Positions 1 through 14,636 of a DNA stretch of 64,000 nt are shown here, piece after piece (position 1 is the stretch's first letter; every line of letters begins with the position of its first letter). The DNA is from Otis tarda (taxonomy: Eukaryota > Chordata > Aves > Otidiformes > Otididae). Made by a program: the position numbers and the translations under genes. The stretch spans positions 47,437,371-47,501,370 of the forward strand of contig CM048557.1 of assembly GCA_026413225.1 (NCBI GenBank), in the 5' to 3' direction. The notes beneath the pieces were generated by a model. The model worked only from the letters and a program-made list of their open reading frames with translations. It did no database searches and had not been told where the DNA came from.

Positions 1-849
1 TGTGGATGACACATGAGCTGTCATTCAGAGTCCCTCTGATGTGAATATAACTTTTTTGTCTGTTGCTTGGGTTGTGTCTTTGCAAGGTTTATCTGAGTAG
101 GATAGCAACTGTTAGCTCCAGATCACAGAGCAGTGAAAGTGTGTTCTGTTAGTAGTGGCTGCTTTCTTCTCTGTTTCACTCACCCAAAGGCTTTGGAAGC
201 CAGTCCAGAATAGAGAAGTGTTGTGGACTAATGTCGTGCCCTTCTGAGGACTTCATTGATATGTTTCCAGAGGAATTTATGTAATGGGACTGATCAGGGT
301 CTTTGTTGTGGGTGGTTTGTTGGGTTTTTTCTTCCCCCTCCAAACCAAGCAAAGTTGTAGCCAACTGAGGCTTTACAGCTTCAGTTTGAACCCCCCAACA
401 TATTGGGGTTCTTTGTGTAGGATGAAGCATTGTTCATGGGCCCAGTTCCTAGCCTGCATTTTCTACAAGGGGATCAAACTTCCAGTGAAGCGTGACAACC
501 TGGCAGTGTGTGTTATCCTTGCATCACACCATATTTTACAGTAAATTTATTTGAGCAAGCATTGAGCTGTGAGTTAGGCCTGCCTAAGAGGGAATATGTT
601 GCTGTTCACTCTTCCTCCTTGCTCTGTGTTACAGTTTGCTCTTTTGTCGTGGAGTGTACACTTGTCTTTGTGCTCTTTTCACCTGAGTTTGTTGCATGTC
701 CAAGAACTGAAAAGTATTTGCATAGTGCCTTTTTTTCTTCTGCATGAGGATGCTGATAGTAATGGTAAGGATGAATTGGAGCTTTTGTGTGCCTTATTAA
801 AGTTATAGTCTCAGCTTTGTTTTGCCTTTTCTTGTCATTTCTTTTCCAG
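1..849 (+). other. NRXN3: End of preceding neurexin intron, with splice acceptor
   Basis: This stretch is non-coding intron leading into the neurexin exon. A pyrimidine-rich tract (about 815-847) ends in TTTTCCAG with the AG at 848-849, a normal U2-type acceptor. Short reading frames on both strands have no recognisable domains and are treated as chance. I see no repeat family here. The intron assignment depends on the exon call that follows. Confidence 0.75.
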
Positions 850-969
850 GACCGAGCACTACCTGCCAGGAAGATTCCTGTGCAAATCAGGGCATCTGTA
901 ATCAGCAATGGGAAGGCTTCACCTGTGATTGTTCCATGACTTCGTATTCTGGGAGCCAGTGTAATGACC
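850..969 (+). CDS. NRXN3: Neurexin EGF-like (third EGF) exon, probably neurexin-3
   Basis: Internal exon of an alpha-neurexin, a presynaptic single-pass adhesion receptor that binds neuroligins, LRRTMs and other partners. It begins in phase 1 (its first two bases finish a Gly codon), runs 39 full codons and ends with the first base of the next codon. At 120 bases with matching phase on both sides, it could be skipped without a frameshift. The residues show six cysteines in EGF order, C-x4-C-x5-C-x7-C-x-C-x9-C, with the stretches [22 protein letters not shown] and SMTSYSG. By recall this is the EGF module between the fifth and sixth LNS (laminin G-like) domains. [14 protein letters not shown] and a Gln before the last Cys fit NRXN3 better than NRXN1, which has DGFSCDCSMTSFSG. 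The acceptor is TTTTCCAG and the donor GTAAGT. An alignment of the three paralogues would settle which gene it is; the family call is firm. Confidence 0.88.
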
Positions 970-975
970 GTAAGT
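970..975 (+). promoter_or_regulatory. NRXN3: Splice donor GTAAGT
   Basis: GTAAGT directly follows the last EGF cysteine plus Asn-Asp codons and matches the U2 donor consensus exactly. It opens a long intron with no partner acceptor and neurexin exon identifiable in the remaining 63 kb. Confidence 0.85.
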
Positions 976-1861
976 AGGCTTTTCCATTGGATTGGTGAGC
1001 TGTGAGCTCTGATGGATGGCAGCACAGAGAACACATGATTAGTTTTACTTACAATTGAAATACAGCTTTTCCAGTGTCAAAGCCAAACTTTATTTCCTGG
1101 AAAGTTTCTTTGAAGCATACAGCAGATTTTTTTTTTTCTTTGTTAAAATGAAAATAGGCAATTTGGTATGTAGTTTTTGTTTTTTTTTTTTTTTCTTCTT
1201 CTTAAAAGCTAACTCAACCAGACTAATGATGGTAATTGATGTTTATTGAATTTCTGGTTTAGAGAAACAGGAAATTACTTGTATGTGTTGTGTGTAATAT
1301 TTACACTGTTATAAAATGGCAAAGATTTGTGTACTGAATTATGCTTTGAGGTTTTCGTTCAAACCTTGGTGGCAAAGACATGGAATCCATGTAAAACAGA
1401 CGAGCAGTGTTCTAGATTGTCTTGTACTGAATTACTAGTTGTATGCAAAGATGAAAAATTCGGTACTGTTTGCCAGTGTTCAGTTAAAACCAGGTGATCA
1501 ATTAAATATGCAGCAATAGTGTTGTGCTTCTTGGCATATTGATTTGCTTCATCTCAAAACATGGGATGTTTTTTTCTTGGCCAGTTATTAAGAGCTCTGA
1601 TAAAATAATTGAACAAAACCCTGAAGTCTTCCTTTAGGGGGTAGATAATCAGCTTTCAGATATTCTGTTTGCTTATCCTGATATGGCCATTGATCTGGCC
1701 TGGAGGGTGCAGATCAACTCTGCTCTCTCCCCACTTCTGTTATTTAAGGCGACAGTTAGTCCCCTTCTTCCTTCCCACTCCGAGGCTGGGAACAAAGGAG
1801 CATGTTATGGGCGCCGCAGTAAGCATAACAATAGGCTTCAATAATTTGTGTGTGTAAATTT

Positions 1862-1925
1862 TAAGACCAGAAAGAACTCTTACAGTCCATTCTGACCACC
1901 TGCATCTCATAAGCTGCTGCTTTTC
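1862..1925 (-). repeat. Possible ancient CR1/L3-type 3' tip
   Basis: The segment reads like the reverse complement of an old CR1 or L3 3' region (an agaccagaaagaactct-type start followed by a gaccacctgcat-type stretch). The match is by memory to a degenerate consensus and is short, so it could be coincidence. A profile search against avian CR1 families would decide. Confidence 0.25.
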
Positions 1926-4900
1926 ATTAAGAGTATTTGCAGTAGACTTTATTAGTGGTACCAGTGAGAACATGTAATATCGGTGCCACAACACTGTCGT
2001 ATCTGCAACTCTTCCCCTGGAAGTTTGAGATGTGGCTGAATTGATGGCACATATGGCAAACTTTTTAACATATGGTGACACTCTGTTTCTGCTGAAGGCC
2101 AAAAAGCTTGTTTTTCCATGTCATTCATAAAATGTGATGTTACCTGCATTGATCTCCCCTTTCTCTCAGCATAGTTCTCCCAAACAGGTATTGGAAAGGC
2201 CTATCAGCATTCACACTTTGACAGACTATAAGAAGGGTACTACGGACACAGATATATAGGCTGTAATGCCTCATCTGGTTTTGGGTTGTTTTGGAATCCA
2301 AAATGATTGATTTGGGTCCAGAAGAAACATTTTATATTGGAGCCACAAGATTTGGCTCTGATTTTTCTGCATTTTAGTTTTGGTTTGTTTTTGTCAATTG
2401 GACACCCGGTTTCCCATTCTCGCACTACTTGCTCAGTCATTCAGTTTAGACTTGTTACACATAATACATTATAAACCTGTTGTGTAAAAGAAATGCTACT
2501 TTGAAGCCTGTTGGGCTGCATTTAAGTACATGTCCTGGAAATCTCTGAAGAGATTATTGATACTGTTGGTTTTGTTTCTAATGTTCTGGGATTCACGGCT
2601 CCATAATGTTGCAGTGCCCTTGTTATGCTGTTGCTAATGACTTAGAGCAGGCTCTGAAGTGTCCACAAGCCAGATTCCTGTGTCAATAATTGGGGATTCC
2701 TTGCTGCTTTTTAGAGCTGGCAGCTGGAAACCATGCAGAGCAGAGATGGGAGTTTGATATGAGTGGGAGTGATGGAGGCAATGTAGTAGCCAGCCTCCCA
2801 GTGTCAGGCCTGGTTGACAATTTAGAAATGCTCACAGAAGGATATGGGTTTCAGAATGCTCTGGAAAGGTAAGTCGCATGGACTCCTCCTGGAACACAGT
2901 GAGACTTCAGCCAAGATCTTCAAAAAGTGCGTATAACATCTTTTGTGGTTTTTTTAGTCTTTGTCTTGTACCAGGATACTGAAGACAGTTCTACTCCTGG
3001 TTGTCTATGAAGCTTTGTGGGTTGTGGAGAGGGAGAAGGCTTCCTTCCTCTTCCTGTTAGATATGGTTGCTATTATACAATAATCTAATGGAAAGGCACT
3101 TGTATGTTAATTTAATTAAATCTTTAGACTGGATTTTAGTGCAAGTAATGTCGAGGGGAGATAACTTCTCTGTAACCTGAAGGCTTGATTTTATTTAGAA
3201 ATGCATCAGGCTCTTTGGTAGAACTTTTTTTTTTAACCCCAGGATTCTAATTCTATTAATTTTGGAGACGGCTATTTCTATTTTATGAGCAAATTGTGGT
3301 CTCCCACTGATGTAAATACGGACTACTGAAGTCAATAGAACAGGTCTAGATTTACACAATGGAAATGGTAGCAAAAGGAGGACTAGTTGAATATATTTTG
3401 TGTTTCAGTTTCTGTTAATTGTCTCAAGCATCTACACTAGAAAACTTACATTTCCATGTATTTGATGCAAAATATTTCAGTCACTCTGAGACAGGTAAAT
3501 GGCATGTCTGGTGTTCTGTTAAATTATCTTTGATGATGCCTTTAGATCATTGCCAATTAACTATTGGTACGTGTAATGTGTTACTTGCTAGTGTAAACTG
3601 TGCAAAGTCATTCAGTTTTGCCAATACTCAAGAAAGTTTGGTGTGCCAGTATGTTTTTACTTTTAAATTTCGTCCTAGGACTGGGTCATTAAGCTTCCCA
3701 ATTCAGATGCAACTGGCTTGAAACTGCTGTTTCTGAAAGGTGAAGGAGAGAAGTACAGGTGGCAGAGATGCATGCTGTGTATCTATAAACATGTTTTTAC
3801 ATTCACTAGTGTTTAACAAGACAAAGATTTTAATTCCTAGTGGAAATGGTGATACAACCTTAATTTTTAGCTGTTGTTGTGTAGCTCTGTTTTAGATGTT
3901 CTTTACACTGCGTAAATCAAGATGCCTCAGAATAAGAAATTAATGGAAGCTATGTGGGCATAACTTCAATTTTAATACACTTCATTTTGAGTTGTATCAT
4001 TTCTTGTACCGATGCTAAAAACCAAAAACAGTGGCAAAACATCATCGACATCTCTTGCCCCTCAAATTTATTTGAGATGGTCTGTTTTATAAAAGTGAAT
4101 GTAAAGGTCTGCCATACATACTAGCCAGTACTAACATCTGTAAAGAAAGGTGGAAGGATGTTCTTCACCATAGTATGAGATGAAAACGTGGTAGTTTAAA
4201 GACTTCAGTTACCCGAGATGTGTCATGTATTTCAACTATTGTCCTATGAACAATTTTACAGATTCTTTAACTTATTAATGTTCTTATCTGTATGGTCAAA
4301 CAATGATGTTTTCTTTCATGCACGGAGAGAATGCATAAGAAAAAGGCTTGAGAGATCTAGCTAATGAGAATGGTCTATGTATGTCAAACTAGATCATAGA
4401 AAACACTGCTTGTTACTCACTGCCTCGTGCAGATGAGTAACATTGAGGGTCAAGCTTTCCAGGAGAAATTGCCAGGCTAACGCAAGTGTGTATTAATGGA
4501 GGCTGTTTGTCTGTAAAAGATCAATAACCTGCAGCAGTGACTAGTGCAAGCACAGTATAAAGCACTTTTTCAAATAGACTTTTTTTTTGTTGTTGAAACC
4601 TTTAAGTCCATCTGCTGACTATTGATTGGCTTTTTAGGGTAGGGTTATTCATTCATTTATTTTTAAACTCTGGGTTGTAATGTCCATCTGGTTTAAAAAA
4701 AGTTTTCTATTTGATTGGCAAAAAGAAAAGGTAGCCCATGGTTGTCTGTTTTCTTGCATATGTATCTTCATATGCTTCTACTCTTTATGCTTTTCAAAGA
4801 GCATCTTGAAAGGCAAAGGAATCCTCTAAGCTTCCAATGCCATTGGTTAAGTAGTGCTTGTTTGTTGTCTGAGGGAGAGGTAATATACAGGGCTGTTGTT

Positions 4901-7900
4901 CTTTTTCTGTGATAAGCTGTATTTTTCTTCCAAAATATCCTTCCATGTGATGCATAGCCTAGGTGCTTCCACTGTCTTTGTGAATCACATTTGGAGGAGG
5001 AAAGGATTAGAGGGAAAGGGAGCCATGGCGACTTTGCTCTTTTGTTCATTAATTTAGCACTGTCACAGGAAGAGCTTTTGATAACTTCATTTCTGTAATC
5101 ATAGTGAGTGGGATTTACTAGCCAAAATCTAGTTGTGTTTTTTTCTTGACTTGAAAGGAAGAATATAAAAATTAGCAGAACAAGTCTTATGACCAATACT
5201 TTAGAGTAAAGTACAGAAAATTTTGAATTGAATGAGGAAGACTGAAGCTGATCTCTCTGCTATGTGTATGTTCTAGGTGAGGTGCCGGGGTATCAGAGCA
5301 GACCCATCCTTCTTCCACTAATGCCCTTCCTTTTCTCCCCCCTCTACGTGAGTGAATGAGTATGTAAGTGGATTGATGCTTCTGGAGCATAGTCTGGAGA
5401 CTAGGTTGCAAAAAGGCCGTGGCAGACCCAGCTTCCCTCACCCTTGCTTAAATAGCACGGCAGAATAGTCATTGGAAGAGACTGCTAGCGGGGAAAATGG
5501 CTACTTTATCATGATGGCTTTTTTTCTGATGTGCTCATGAGCCGTTTGCACTTCATACTTGTGTTGTCTGTGCCACTGTAACACTCTGTCGGTTACAGCT
5601 GTTTCCATGACAGGATTCAGACCCCCAGTTGGGAGATGGACCCTATTCCCTCTCTCTCAGTATTTTTGTGTTTTTCACCATCTGGGCCAGTCTTTGTCCA
5701 GACTTCATGACCCCCCTTAATGTCAATGCCAGCATGCTCAGCTTGATTTACTTACAGAAACCGTCTTCATTGTTCATGTTTAATTATCACCCATTCATTT
5801 CTAATGTGCCCAGTTTATCACTTACTGAGTCAGAGAGCAAGAGGTTGCTAGTGTGTAGAAATAAATCTGCGTAGACTTCATTAGTCATGCATGGCTAAAC
5901 CAGTCAGCTGTTTAAATATCAGCACACTTGGGGATTTGCCTTTGATACTACGGAGACATCTGACCTACATGAAGCAAGAGTCACCTCTGATTTATCTTGA
6001 GTGAATCACATTTCGTTACAGCAGGTCAGGCACCCTGCCTATGTCTTACTTCCCTCCTCACGCTTTGCCCTCGCTTACTCAGTGCTCTTTTACATATCCT
6101 CTACTATAACTAGTGTTTTCTGGCTGATGGCTCATTTTCAGTTCCTACCCTAAGCTTTTCATGTCTTCTGTCTCTGATTGACCTTATGCTCTGAGAATTG
6201 GGATAAAAGGGGAGGGAAATGAAACTGTGTACTTTGGTACATGATGTAAATAGTACCATTGTGATTTGGATTGTGAACCCTGCTTTTACTGTTCCTACCA
6301 CTGTTTACTTTAATTTGCACTGCAACTCCAAGACCTGTAACATCTTTAGGACAAGGATCTAGTGCTATTTATTAAAGCACCAAGCAGTTTTCTGATGCAT
6401 AGTAATACCCACTACATAATTGCTTTAGCACTTCAGTGGTTTCAGAGTGCTTGTTGCTTTTCTGTGTACTGAAAGGCATTTCCCCTTCCTTGAGTAACAG
6501 CTGTAATACATCAGATCAGGCTGCAGATCAAGAGCTTGCTTGCCCCATGTTTTTTTGGCAGTTATCCAGGATGGGTAGTGTTGTCAGCATCAGGGGGAGG
6601 AATTTGTATGTCCCTCGTTTGGGTGAGAGAGAGGGCATTTGAGTGACAAGTGTTTTTTGGAATTGCTTCTTCTGCACCTTTCAATGTCTCAAAGTGCCCT
6701 GACAGAAAAGTGTTTCCTTTTTTCAATTGTGAAAGCTAGCCAACTTTATCTTTTTGTGATCCCCAAAATGCAGCTAGGTCTCTGGTGAGTAATTTAGTTA
6801 CGATTGCTTCAACAGCTTGGCAGAAGGAGCATTTAGGATGAGAGCTGCAATCAGTCACCGATATCTGTGTGCACCTGGCTGCTGTCAGCACATAAGCTAT
6901 GGTCCAGCCATGCTACAGACTTCAATGGGACAGAAGGAGAGAGACTTTTTTACAGGTGGCAGTGATTACAGCTTCTGTTACCAACCTTTGAGCAGTTCAA
7001 GCAGTTACTTAATTCTCTTCCTGACACTGCTCAGCAGCTATGCTGTTTTCATAAACATACCACAGAAGGCTCTTGCCGTAATTTTGTTCCTTGTGATCTC
7101 TGCTCTCTTTGCCAGTATTTTTTGATGTGATAATTTTGGTGGTCGTGGCAATATTTATCCCTTTTTATAAGTGGCTGAGTGGTACTGTGTCCTGGGTGTT
7201 TTGCCCCATGAGTAAGCTAGTCTCTGAAACTCTTCCTTCAGTAATGGCACACCCAGGGTGTTGTCTCTGAGAAGACATTGATATAAGTTGACAGCAGTTA
7301 CAGAAAAGTGGTACAGCAAAATAAGAGTCTGTCTGTTCTGTCACTCCAAGCTCTATTTGCTGATGATGATCTCTAAGCACATCTTGCCACTAAATGTAAG
7401 TTAATAAATTAAGTGTTCTAAATTGTCAAGTGTAACAAGGATTTGATTAATTTTTAATGTAGCCTTTTCCTTGTAATATTCTGTACATGTTCATATTTGC
7501 TTTAAGAAGCAGTAAATATAAAAACTCAGGAAAACAACAAAATAGACTTCAACCATCAATGTCAGTCTTTAAAGATTCTTCTCTTCTTACATCAGCTTTT
7601 CCACAGAAGATGGTACAGTACTGAATTTGGAAGCTGATGGCAAATGTATGTAATGTTGGATTTAGTAGGTGAAAGTCACCCTGAGATGAGAAACAATATT
7701 TTATGTAGATTTTTTTTTCACATAATGCTATGAAACTTCTGTCCTCAGTTGTCTTGCCCAAATACTGTAGGTGAATCTCACACCAGCTACAGTTTCATCA
7801 GCATGAGGTATTTTGTATGCCGCATGGTATGCAGATGGTACCTGCGTTTCTGCAGAGAAGGGAAAACTCTTGCAAAAGCCTGATGATCCTCTCGTGGCTG

Positions 7901-10335
7901 TTGTTGGTCTGCAGCAGGAATCCCAGTCACCAGTCTAGGTGAAAGCAGAGGTGGCTTTGATTGTTGCCTCCGTTCCCCTATGAATCTGCCATAACTGGCT
8001 CTATGGGTTATGAAAATTTGATTCCCATGTTCACCCTAATGTCCTGCATGGAAGCTCTGGCTTGCAATAATCTCTAGTCCATTTTTTTTTTGCCCAAAAA
8101 TGGGTTTTGTGTACTCTCCCATCTTTGCAGTACCCAACTGAGTTAGGTATCTGTTCTTTTAAGCCATTGCTCTAAATCTGATGTGTTGTAAGTGGAGTGT
8201 AATGGTGTTAATGAGATGGGATGGGGTTCGTTAATGCTTTCCTAGACAGCATGGAGTTGTCTGTTGTAGCACACGCTGTGTTGCCTTCCTAGTCCTGTAG
8301 GGTCCTCAGGGTGATTATTTATTTCCTAGGATGCCTAGGTAGAAAACAATTTGCAAAGAGGAGCCTGCATTAATGGATGAGGACAGATAGTTGGAGATTG
8401 AAGTTGATCTTTGTATTTTATGGACTAGACTTTGTTTGTAGTAACACTTACAAATACAAAATAATTCCTTTGATTTCAGTGAGGTAGCTTGAGATTTATC
8501 CCAGTATTGCTGAGATCAAAATCTGGCATGGGATTCTCTGAGTCCAAATATCAAATATGCTTAATAGTTTTGTATTTAAGATTTATACATGTATTTTTAT
8601 ACCTTAAACTGAAAGCTATCTTTAAGATTACAGACATGAGCGTGGACAAATGTATATCATAAAATATTTACAGGGTGCTGAGAGAATGCCAACATGCAGA
8701 GGAATGCAGGCAGTGCTAGATTTCTTTTTCCTTCTTGCTGGCTTTTGAGCCTTCAGGTCTGGGGCTACATAAGGGAGGAGTCTGGGGTGAGTAGGGAGAG
8801 AGACAGACATCTTGTATGCTTATCCTGTTTTTTGCAATGGAAATTATTAACAGAACAACAAAGGCAGGAGGAGTCAGAGGTCCTGAAGGAGATTCTTGTT
8901 CACTATTCAGGCTGCCTAATATACTAATTATTGCCTGTCATTGGAAGAAGGCTACCTATTGATCTCCAGTGGAATTTAGCTGTATATAGGGACACATCTT
9001 TATTATGTTGCAATCTTGTTACCCAGGAGCTGGTATGATAATCTCAGCTGTGGAACACTGGGGATTAGATGCCAAACCTTAACTACAGTTAGCTTAATAA
9101 TGATCCCTGAGGGGCAGATTGAAAGTGGCTGCTTGGGTACCTGGGAAACAAGCTTTGCAAGGGGGAGCATTTTTTTAGTGGGTTTGATTCTCTCTGTGGA
9201 GGTGTTTCATTACATATTGACATCCTGAGGCCTGTGCAACCACTGGAAGTGGAGACTGGAACTTTGGTTGCCTTTTGCTGTCCTTAGAGATTCTGGGTCA
9301 CAAAGGAATTTCTCCTATTATGGAAGGGAATAGACTTTTCAGTAAAAAACAGGAATAACCAAGCATGAATTCTACTGGGGGAAAGTGTTAAATGAAACTC
9401 CAGTTAGCTAATGGGTGTCCGCAGAACAAAAAGCTTCCAAATCTGAATGTGAGTTCATTTCAAACTCTTGGGTACCTATAGAACTGGTGAAAAATTTTAT
9501 TGGGTGGTAGTTTAATCAATGAAAACTGCACATTTAGGGCAAGTAAAACTTTGCATATTTCAGTGAAGTCTTAGAATAGTTCTGAACAGAAAAAATTGAA
9601 GAAGGAGTAAAAAAAGTGGGATGTAGTTGATTTCATCATTTTCAGAACACAGTTCAGGATTCATTGGCTGCATCAAAAAGATGAAGTTATCTTGAAAATT
9701 AGCAGACACCTTAAAAACCTGAGAAATAAGACAACTCATCTTAGTTTCAAAGTGTTGACATAAGTTCATCCTCCTCTGCCTAGCCATTTATTATTTAGTC
9801 AGTCACAGTGCTGTGACTCCCAGTGGCTCTTCCTTAGACCTTTATGCTGGCGATGAGCAGTGTGGGCTTGTGGTGGCCTCCCTGGCCTAGGAGATGCCTT
9901 TCAGGATGTTTCTATTACTAGCAGCGTGCTCGAGAGTGTGGTCTTGAGCAGGATGGGGAAATAGAGAAGAAAGTGGTTCCTTCCCTAGGAAAGCAGTGTT
10001 GTCTGATCTCTGTAGTGTGCTTTTGTTCAGATGCCTCTAGCCTCAACCCGAGAGTAGTTGTGCTCATGTCCATTGAGGAGCTCTCTCAGATAATATAACT
10101 GACCTCTAGACCACAGTGTCTTGACTAGACTCTGGCTTTAATAATACACCTGCCAAATATTAGCAATTTTTTCTTCCAGAGAGACTCTGGCATGTTGATT
10201 TTGAAGGAAGTGTGGTTGGAGCTCTGTTCTTCCTCTTATCTCTGGCCTGAAACCTAATTGCAGTGTTTGGCCACAGCAAAGCTGATGTCAGATTTGCTGG
10301 CTTCCCTTAAGTATCTGTCAAAGTATCTGTCATAT

Positions 10336-10369
10336 TTCTTTTTCTTTTTTTTTTTTTTTTTTTTTTTTC
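10336..10369. repeat. Poly-T tract
   Basis: A run of 24 T at 10345-10368 preceded by an interrupted TTTCTTT stretch. It is one of the two longest T runs in the window. No transposon body adjoins it that I can recognise. Confidence 0.9.
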
Positions 10370-13300
10370 TGAGATTGCACTAAATGGCCTTCTGTCTGTT
10401 ACATTTCTGCCCTGTTGATCTCAGGCAAATTAAGAAGATAGATAGCAATATCACAAGCCATCCATCATACAGTTTGTAGGTCTCTTAAAAGCATCTGTGT
10501 TTTCAAGAGTTTGTCACAGATATGCTTGTAATTGAAGACCACAAAAAGCTGAAGAGAGAGCTAATATTGGTATTTCTTTTTACTCTTGGAGGCTTCAGCA
10601 TTTAGATCTCTTTCCCTTGGAAATGCAGACTGTCATGAGACGTGCTTGTGCACCAGGGTTTAAATTACAGATCCAAGCCAACTGCACGTTACAGAAGGCA
10701 GCACTTACTGCTGACATCAGCAAAACCTCTTTTTTTTTTTTTCTCCTTTGCTATTGTAACACTGGATTGGTTGTGTTGCCAGTACAGAAGAAACTGATCA
10801 GCCTGTTTTCTCTGGGTTTTTTTGTTCTCCCCTGTATTTTTTGCACTTGTTGCCAACAGCAAGTTTACTCTGCATTTGTCCCAGCTGGAACAGGCTGGCA
10901 GCTTAAATCCCTTACTTCATCCTTCTGAAATAGAGATACTTCTGATGGTCACACTTTGAACATGAATTTGTGCTTTGTCTCAAGGGAGAGAGAGGTCCCT
11001 CCCTCACAGAGAGCCCCACTTGGCTGTGGAATTGCTACTGATGGCTCATGTACATGGAAGATTGGTAGATCAAGTAATTTAAACTTAATTTAGGTACACC
11101 AGGGAACATATTTAGTCTAAGTATCACACTTGTGGGACCTGTACTAAACTCATTATGGGAGTTATTAAAAATGCATGTACAGTATATCATAATGCTTCCT
11201 GTTTTAAACAAATTTCTTCTTGGAGACCAGGATGAAATATGAATAAACTTGGAAGTTTTTGCTAAAGTGGAGCTAAGTATAGCAAAATACTTGACTTGGA
11301 GCAGAAAGTAAAATCAGCTCCATCCTCCTGTGCAGAAACCCCTGTATTTGTCTACCTTCTTTAGAAGTCAGAGCACTTAAAGGCTTTCTGTTGCAGAGAT
11401 TAATTTCTGAGTTGAGTCAATGAAGTAGAAACTAACCATGTTTTCAAACTTTCACTGGTGCCAGGAAATTCTTATTTATGACCAGTAAGATGTGAAACAG
11501 CTGGGTAACTTAAGTTGCTCACTGTCAGACACTCTGTAAGGATACCTCCGTGTTTGGGAGCAAATACTGGAAAGGGTAGAATAGCTGTCTTTCTGAGTTT
11601 CCTCCAACCCTTTCTTTTAAATGGAAAAGGGCTTTTTCTCTTGTCTAGTACTGGATAGATGGAAGTATAGGTCTTCAGTCCTGGCAAGTTTAGTATTTGG
11701 AGACTTGTTCTCTTTGCCCATCTTAAGCACAGTAGATTCAGACTTGCAAGAAGAGGGTGCTCACAGCTGCGCTAGGCCTGCTGGCAAATAGCATTCAGTA
11801 CAGATGGTTTTCTGCCCACATGTCTCTATTTATGAAGAGGCCCCCAGTGTTTATGTTAATGGTGATGAGTTTGAGAGATAAAAATAGGGAGTTGTTGTTC
11901 ATTTGTTCTTTATAGATCTGCAGTGAACTTTTTTTATAAAGCACAAATTCGATAGAGAGATTTGTTAACCTGCTAGAGGAGCAGGCTGTCAAAAAGCCAA
12001 GCTGCAGATGTCTGAAGTGCTGAAATACTTATTCCTTGTTTCTTATACTTCTTCACTTCACTCCACGAGGTGGTGCTGTGTTCCCACCAGACCCCAGGCA
12101 TACCTTCCCTGGCTTTTCCCAGGCACTTGGTGAGTATTTGGAATAAAAAAAAAAGAAACTGAAATGAAGTTAGAAAGAATCTCTATCTCTCGAGTTACCT
12201 TTTTATCCTCTCCAAATTAATCTCAGAAAGAGGTTTTCCAAAATCACCTAAGGCTTTGTATAGTTCTCTGCAGTTTACATTTCCCTTGATGTTTACTGAG
12301 TCTTGTGGCTTTGCCATGACTTAAGAGGGCTTAGGGGACCCTCAGGAGGCTACTTCAAGATGCCATAATTTCAGAGCAGCTGTACTGGATAGCAAACAGT
12401 AGAGCTGAGACAGTGTCTTGTTGTCTGTGGTTATTCCTTGTTGGTAGCCTGCTAAGTCATGAAGATGTTTGCACGTTACAGGGGTCTGCATAGTTCCACA
12501 TTTATTTATTTGTTTATGTCTTGTGCAAAATGTCCCAGGGCTTCAGCCCTGGAAACTTAAATTATCTGGTCATGTTACTTAAAACAAAATAATTAGTGGT
12601 TCTACTCTCCTCATTGTCCAACCACATGCTTTCCTATTTATGTGGAAGTTGTGGTTTTGGGAGCTCTTGTGTGTTTTATTTCTCCTGCTTTCAATTAGAT
12701 TTGGAGTAGAGAAATACTGATCTGGGGATACTGTCCTTGCAAGGAAGAAACATTGGAAGCTGGTATTTGAAAAGGCTGAAATCCACTGAGTTTCTGTCAC
12801 AAGGTGGAAAGTGACTCTTGGGGAATAAGAAGAAAAGTCACTTTTCTCAAGCAGACCTAGGTAGTAGACTGCCTTGGGTTGCTAAAAGAGTTTAATGTCC
12901 ATGTGGAAAATAATAGAAGTGACTTATTGGCTATTTGTGACATCATGGATAGAGAACTTCCATTTGTTTTGCAGAACAGGTTCTGTCTTTACAGAAACAG
13001 GTGCCTGGAGTGAAAAGCTTCTTCACCCATTGTGTGTCCCTGGAGCCTGTCATTTTAGCTCCCTGATTACCACACATACATTTGTGTGTTGTAGATGCAT
13101 GCTCAGTGTCTTCACAGCTCTGCATCTCACTTCCTCCATAAAGAACAGCCTGACCTCACTTATCCTTCTGCTTTTGTTCTTAACATTTTCCAAAAGCTTG
13201 AACTTGCACTTTCCTTTCATTCTGCTGACTGAGAGCGGATTCCTGATTTATAATTTCTAGTCTCAAGTAGTGTGGAGATGACAAGTGATACAAAATCCTT

Positions 13301-14636
13301 ACGTGCCTAAATGAGGCTGAGACCAACTTCCCTCCCCTCTTTTTAACTCCTTATAACTGGTCCTGACTAATATGGAACAGCTACACCACCAGGGCTAGTC
13401 AGTAATAGTTTTCCATTTCAAATAGCCAGATACCTTTCAGCAGGACTCCTAACGCACATCTTAAAATTTTTGTAACTGTTACACTGCACTCAACTTGAGA
13501 ACTTTAGGACCTAACTAAATTGATGACACCACTGTATAACAATTGTTTCTTACTTGCTTAGCTCAGGACACTTTCTGGACATGAGCTGGAGCTTCTGCCA
13601 GCAGCCATTAATCCTCATGAGCTGTGGCGTGTAAATGCCATGTCATGCATCTTCTCCAGAGCAAAAGAAGCTTCTTATCTGGATACCTCTAACAAGGTTT
13701 TGAAGTTGCTAGTAATTGTTCCAATGCTCAAAGCTCTTCTCTGATTTCTCACTCAGAATTTAATACCCAGATACAACTTCAGAAACACTTCTGAGTGTGA
13801 TCAGATACATACCAGAGCCAGAGATATTTTAACCTCAGAGGTGGTGGTTCTCATCACATCTTGGTCGGTGTCCTGCCTCTGCTACTATTATGAGAATTTA
13901 GGAGAGGAAAAAAAAAAAGCTACACTGCACTGTTTGTTTTTTTTTTCTCTGTAGGTCTTCCCTAGAATCTTATCTGGGATGTGTTTATCTTGGTGTAGTA
14001 GTTATGACTTCAAGGCTTAGGGTGTTGGAAAGTATGATCAAGCCTTTATGGACAACGCTGTGAGGGTGGGTTTTGCATAGAAATGTGACGTTTGCCTTGC
14101 CCTCTTCAAAAATACACGTTAGCAAATAACTGAACTCTTCTTGCTTTTCCAATTAAGTGACTCATATTTACTACATATAGTTGATACTGAGCTTTGAAGA
14201 CTAGATAGAATCACAATGTGTCAGGAATTTGAGAGCATTTTGAATGTGAAAGCCGGGGCATGGGTGAGCTACAGCACAAAGCGTGATCTGGTCTCTATGG
14301 GGCCTTTGATCTAACGAGTAGCATCAGGTAAGTATGGCTTTTGCCCTGGCTCACCGTGTCATCACTGGTGTAACACAGACTTCTGACTTCCTTTTCTGTT
14401 ACTGTCTCCTCTCTGATTCAGAGTTTGCTATTTGGAGTGGGGGAAAGGGTTTTGTCTTTTCTATGTGCTTACTTCTGAATGCAGCCCAGAGCCTGCACAG
14501 AGTAGCAGCTGTGAGACGGCAGAGTTTGCAGTTAAACAGCAGGAGGACACATCAGAGCAGAAGGAACTGAATTTGCCAGGGACATAGTTTTTAAACTATT
14601 AAGCACTGAGCAAAGTTTCCCTTGCTCCTCATTTGC

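Noticed and set aside
606..1034. 142-codon antisense frame overlapping the neurexin exon
   Set aside because: It lies opposite a confident exon with proper splice sites and has no domain; it is a shadow of the sense coding.
4768..5196. 142-codon antisense frame
   Set aside because: No domain, ordinary intron composition, length within chance expectation for this much sequence.
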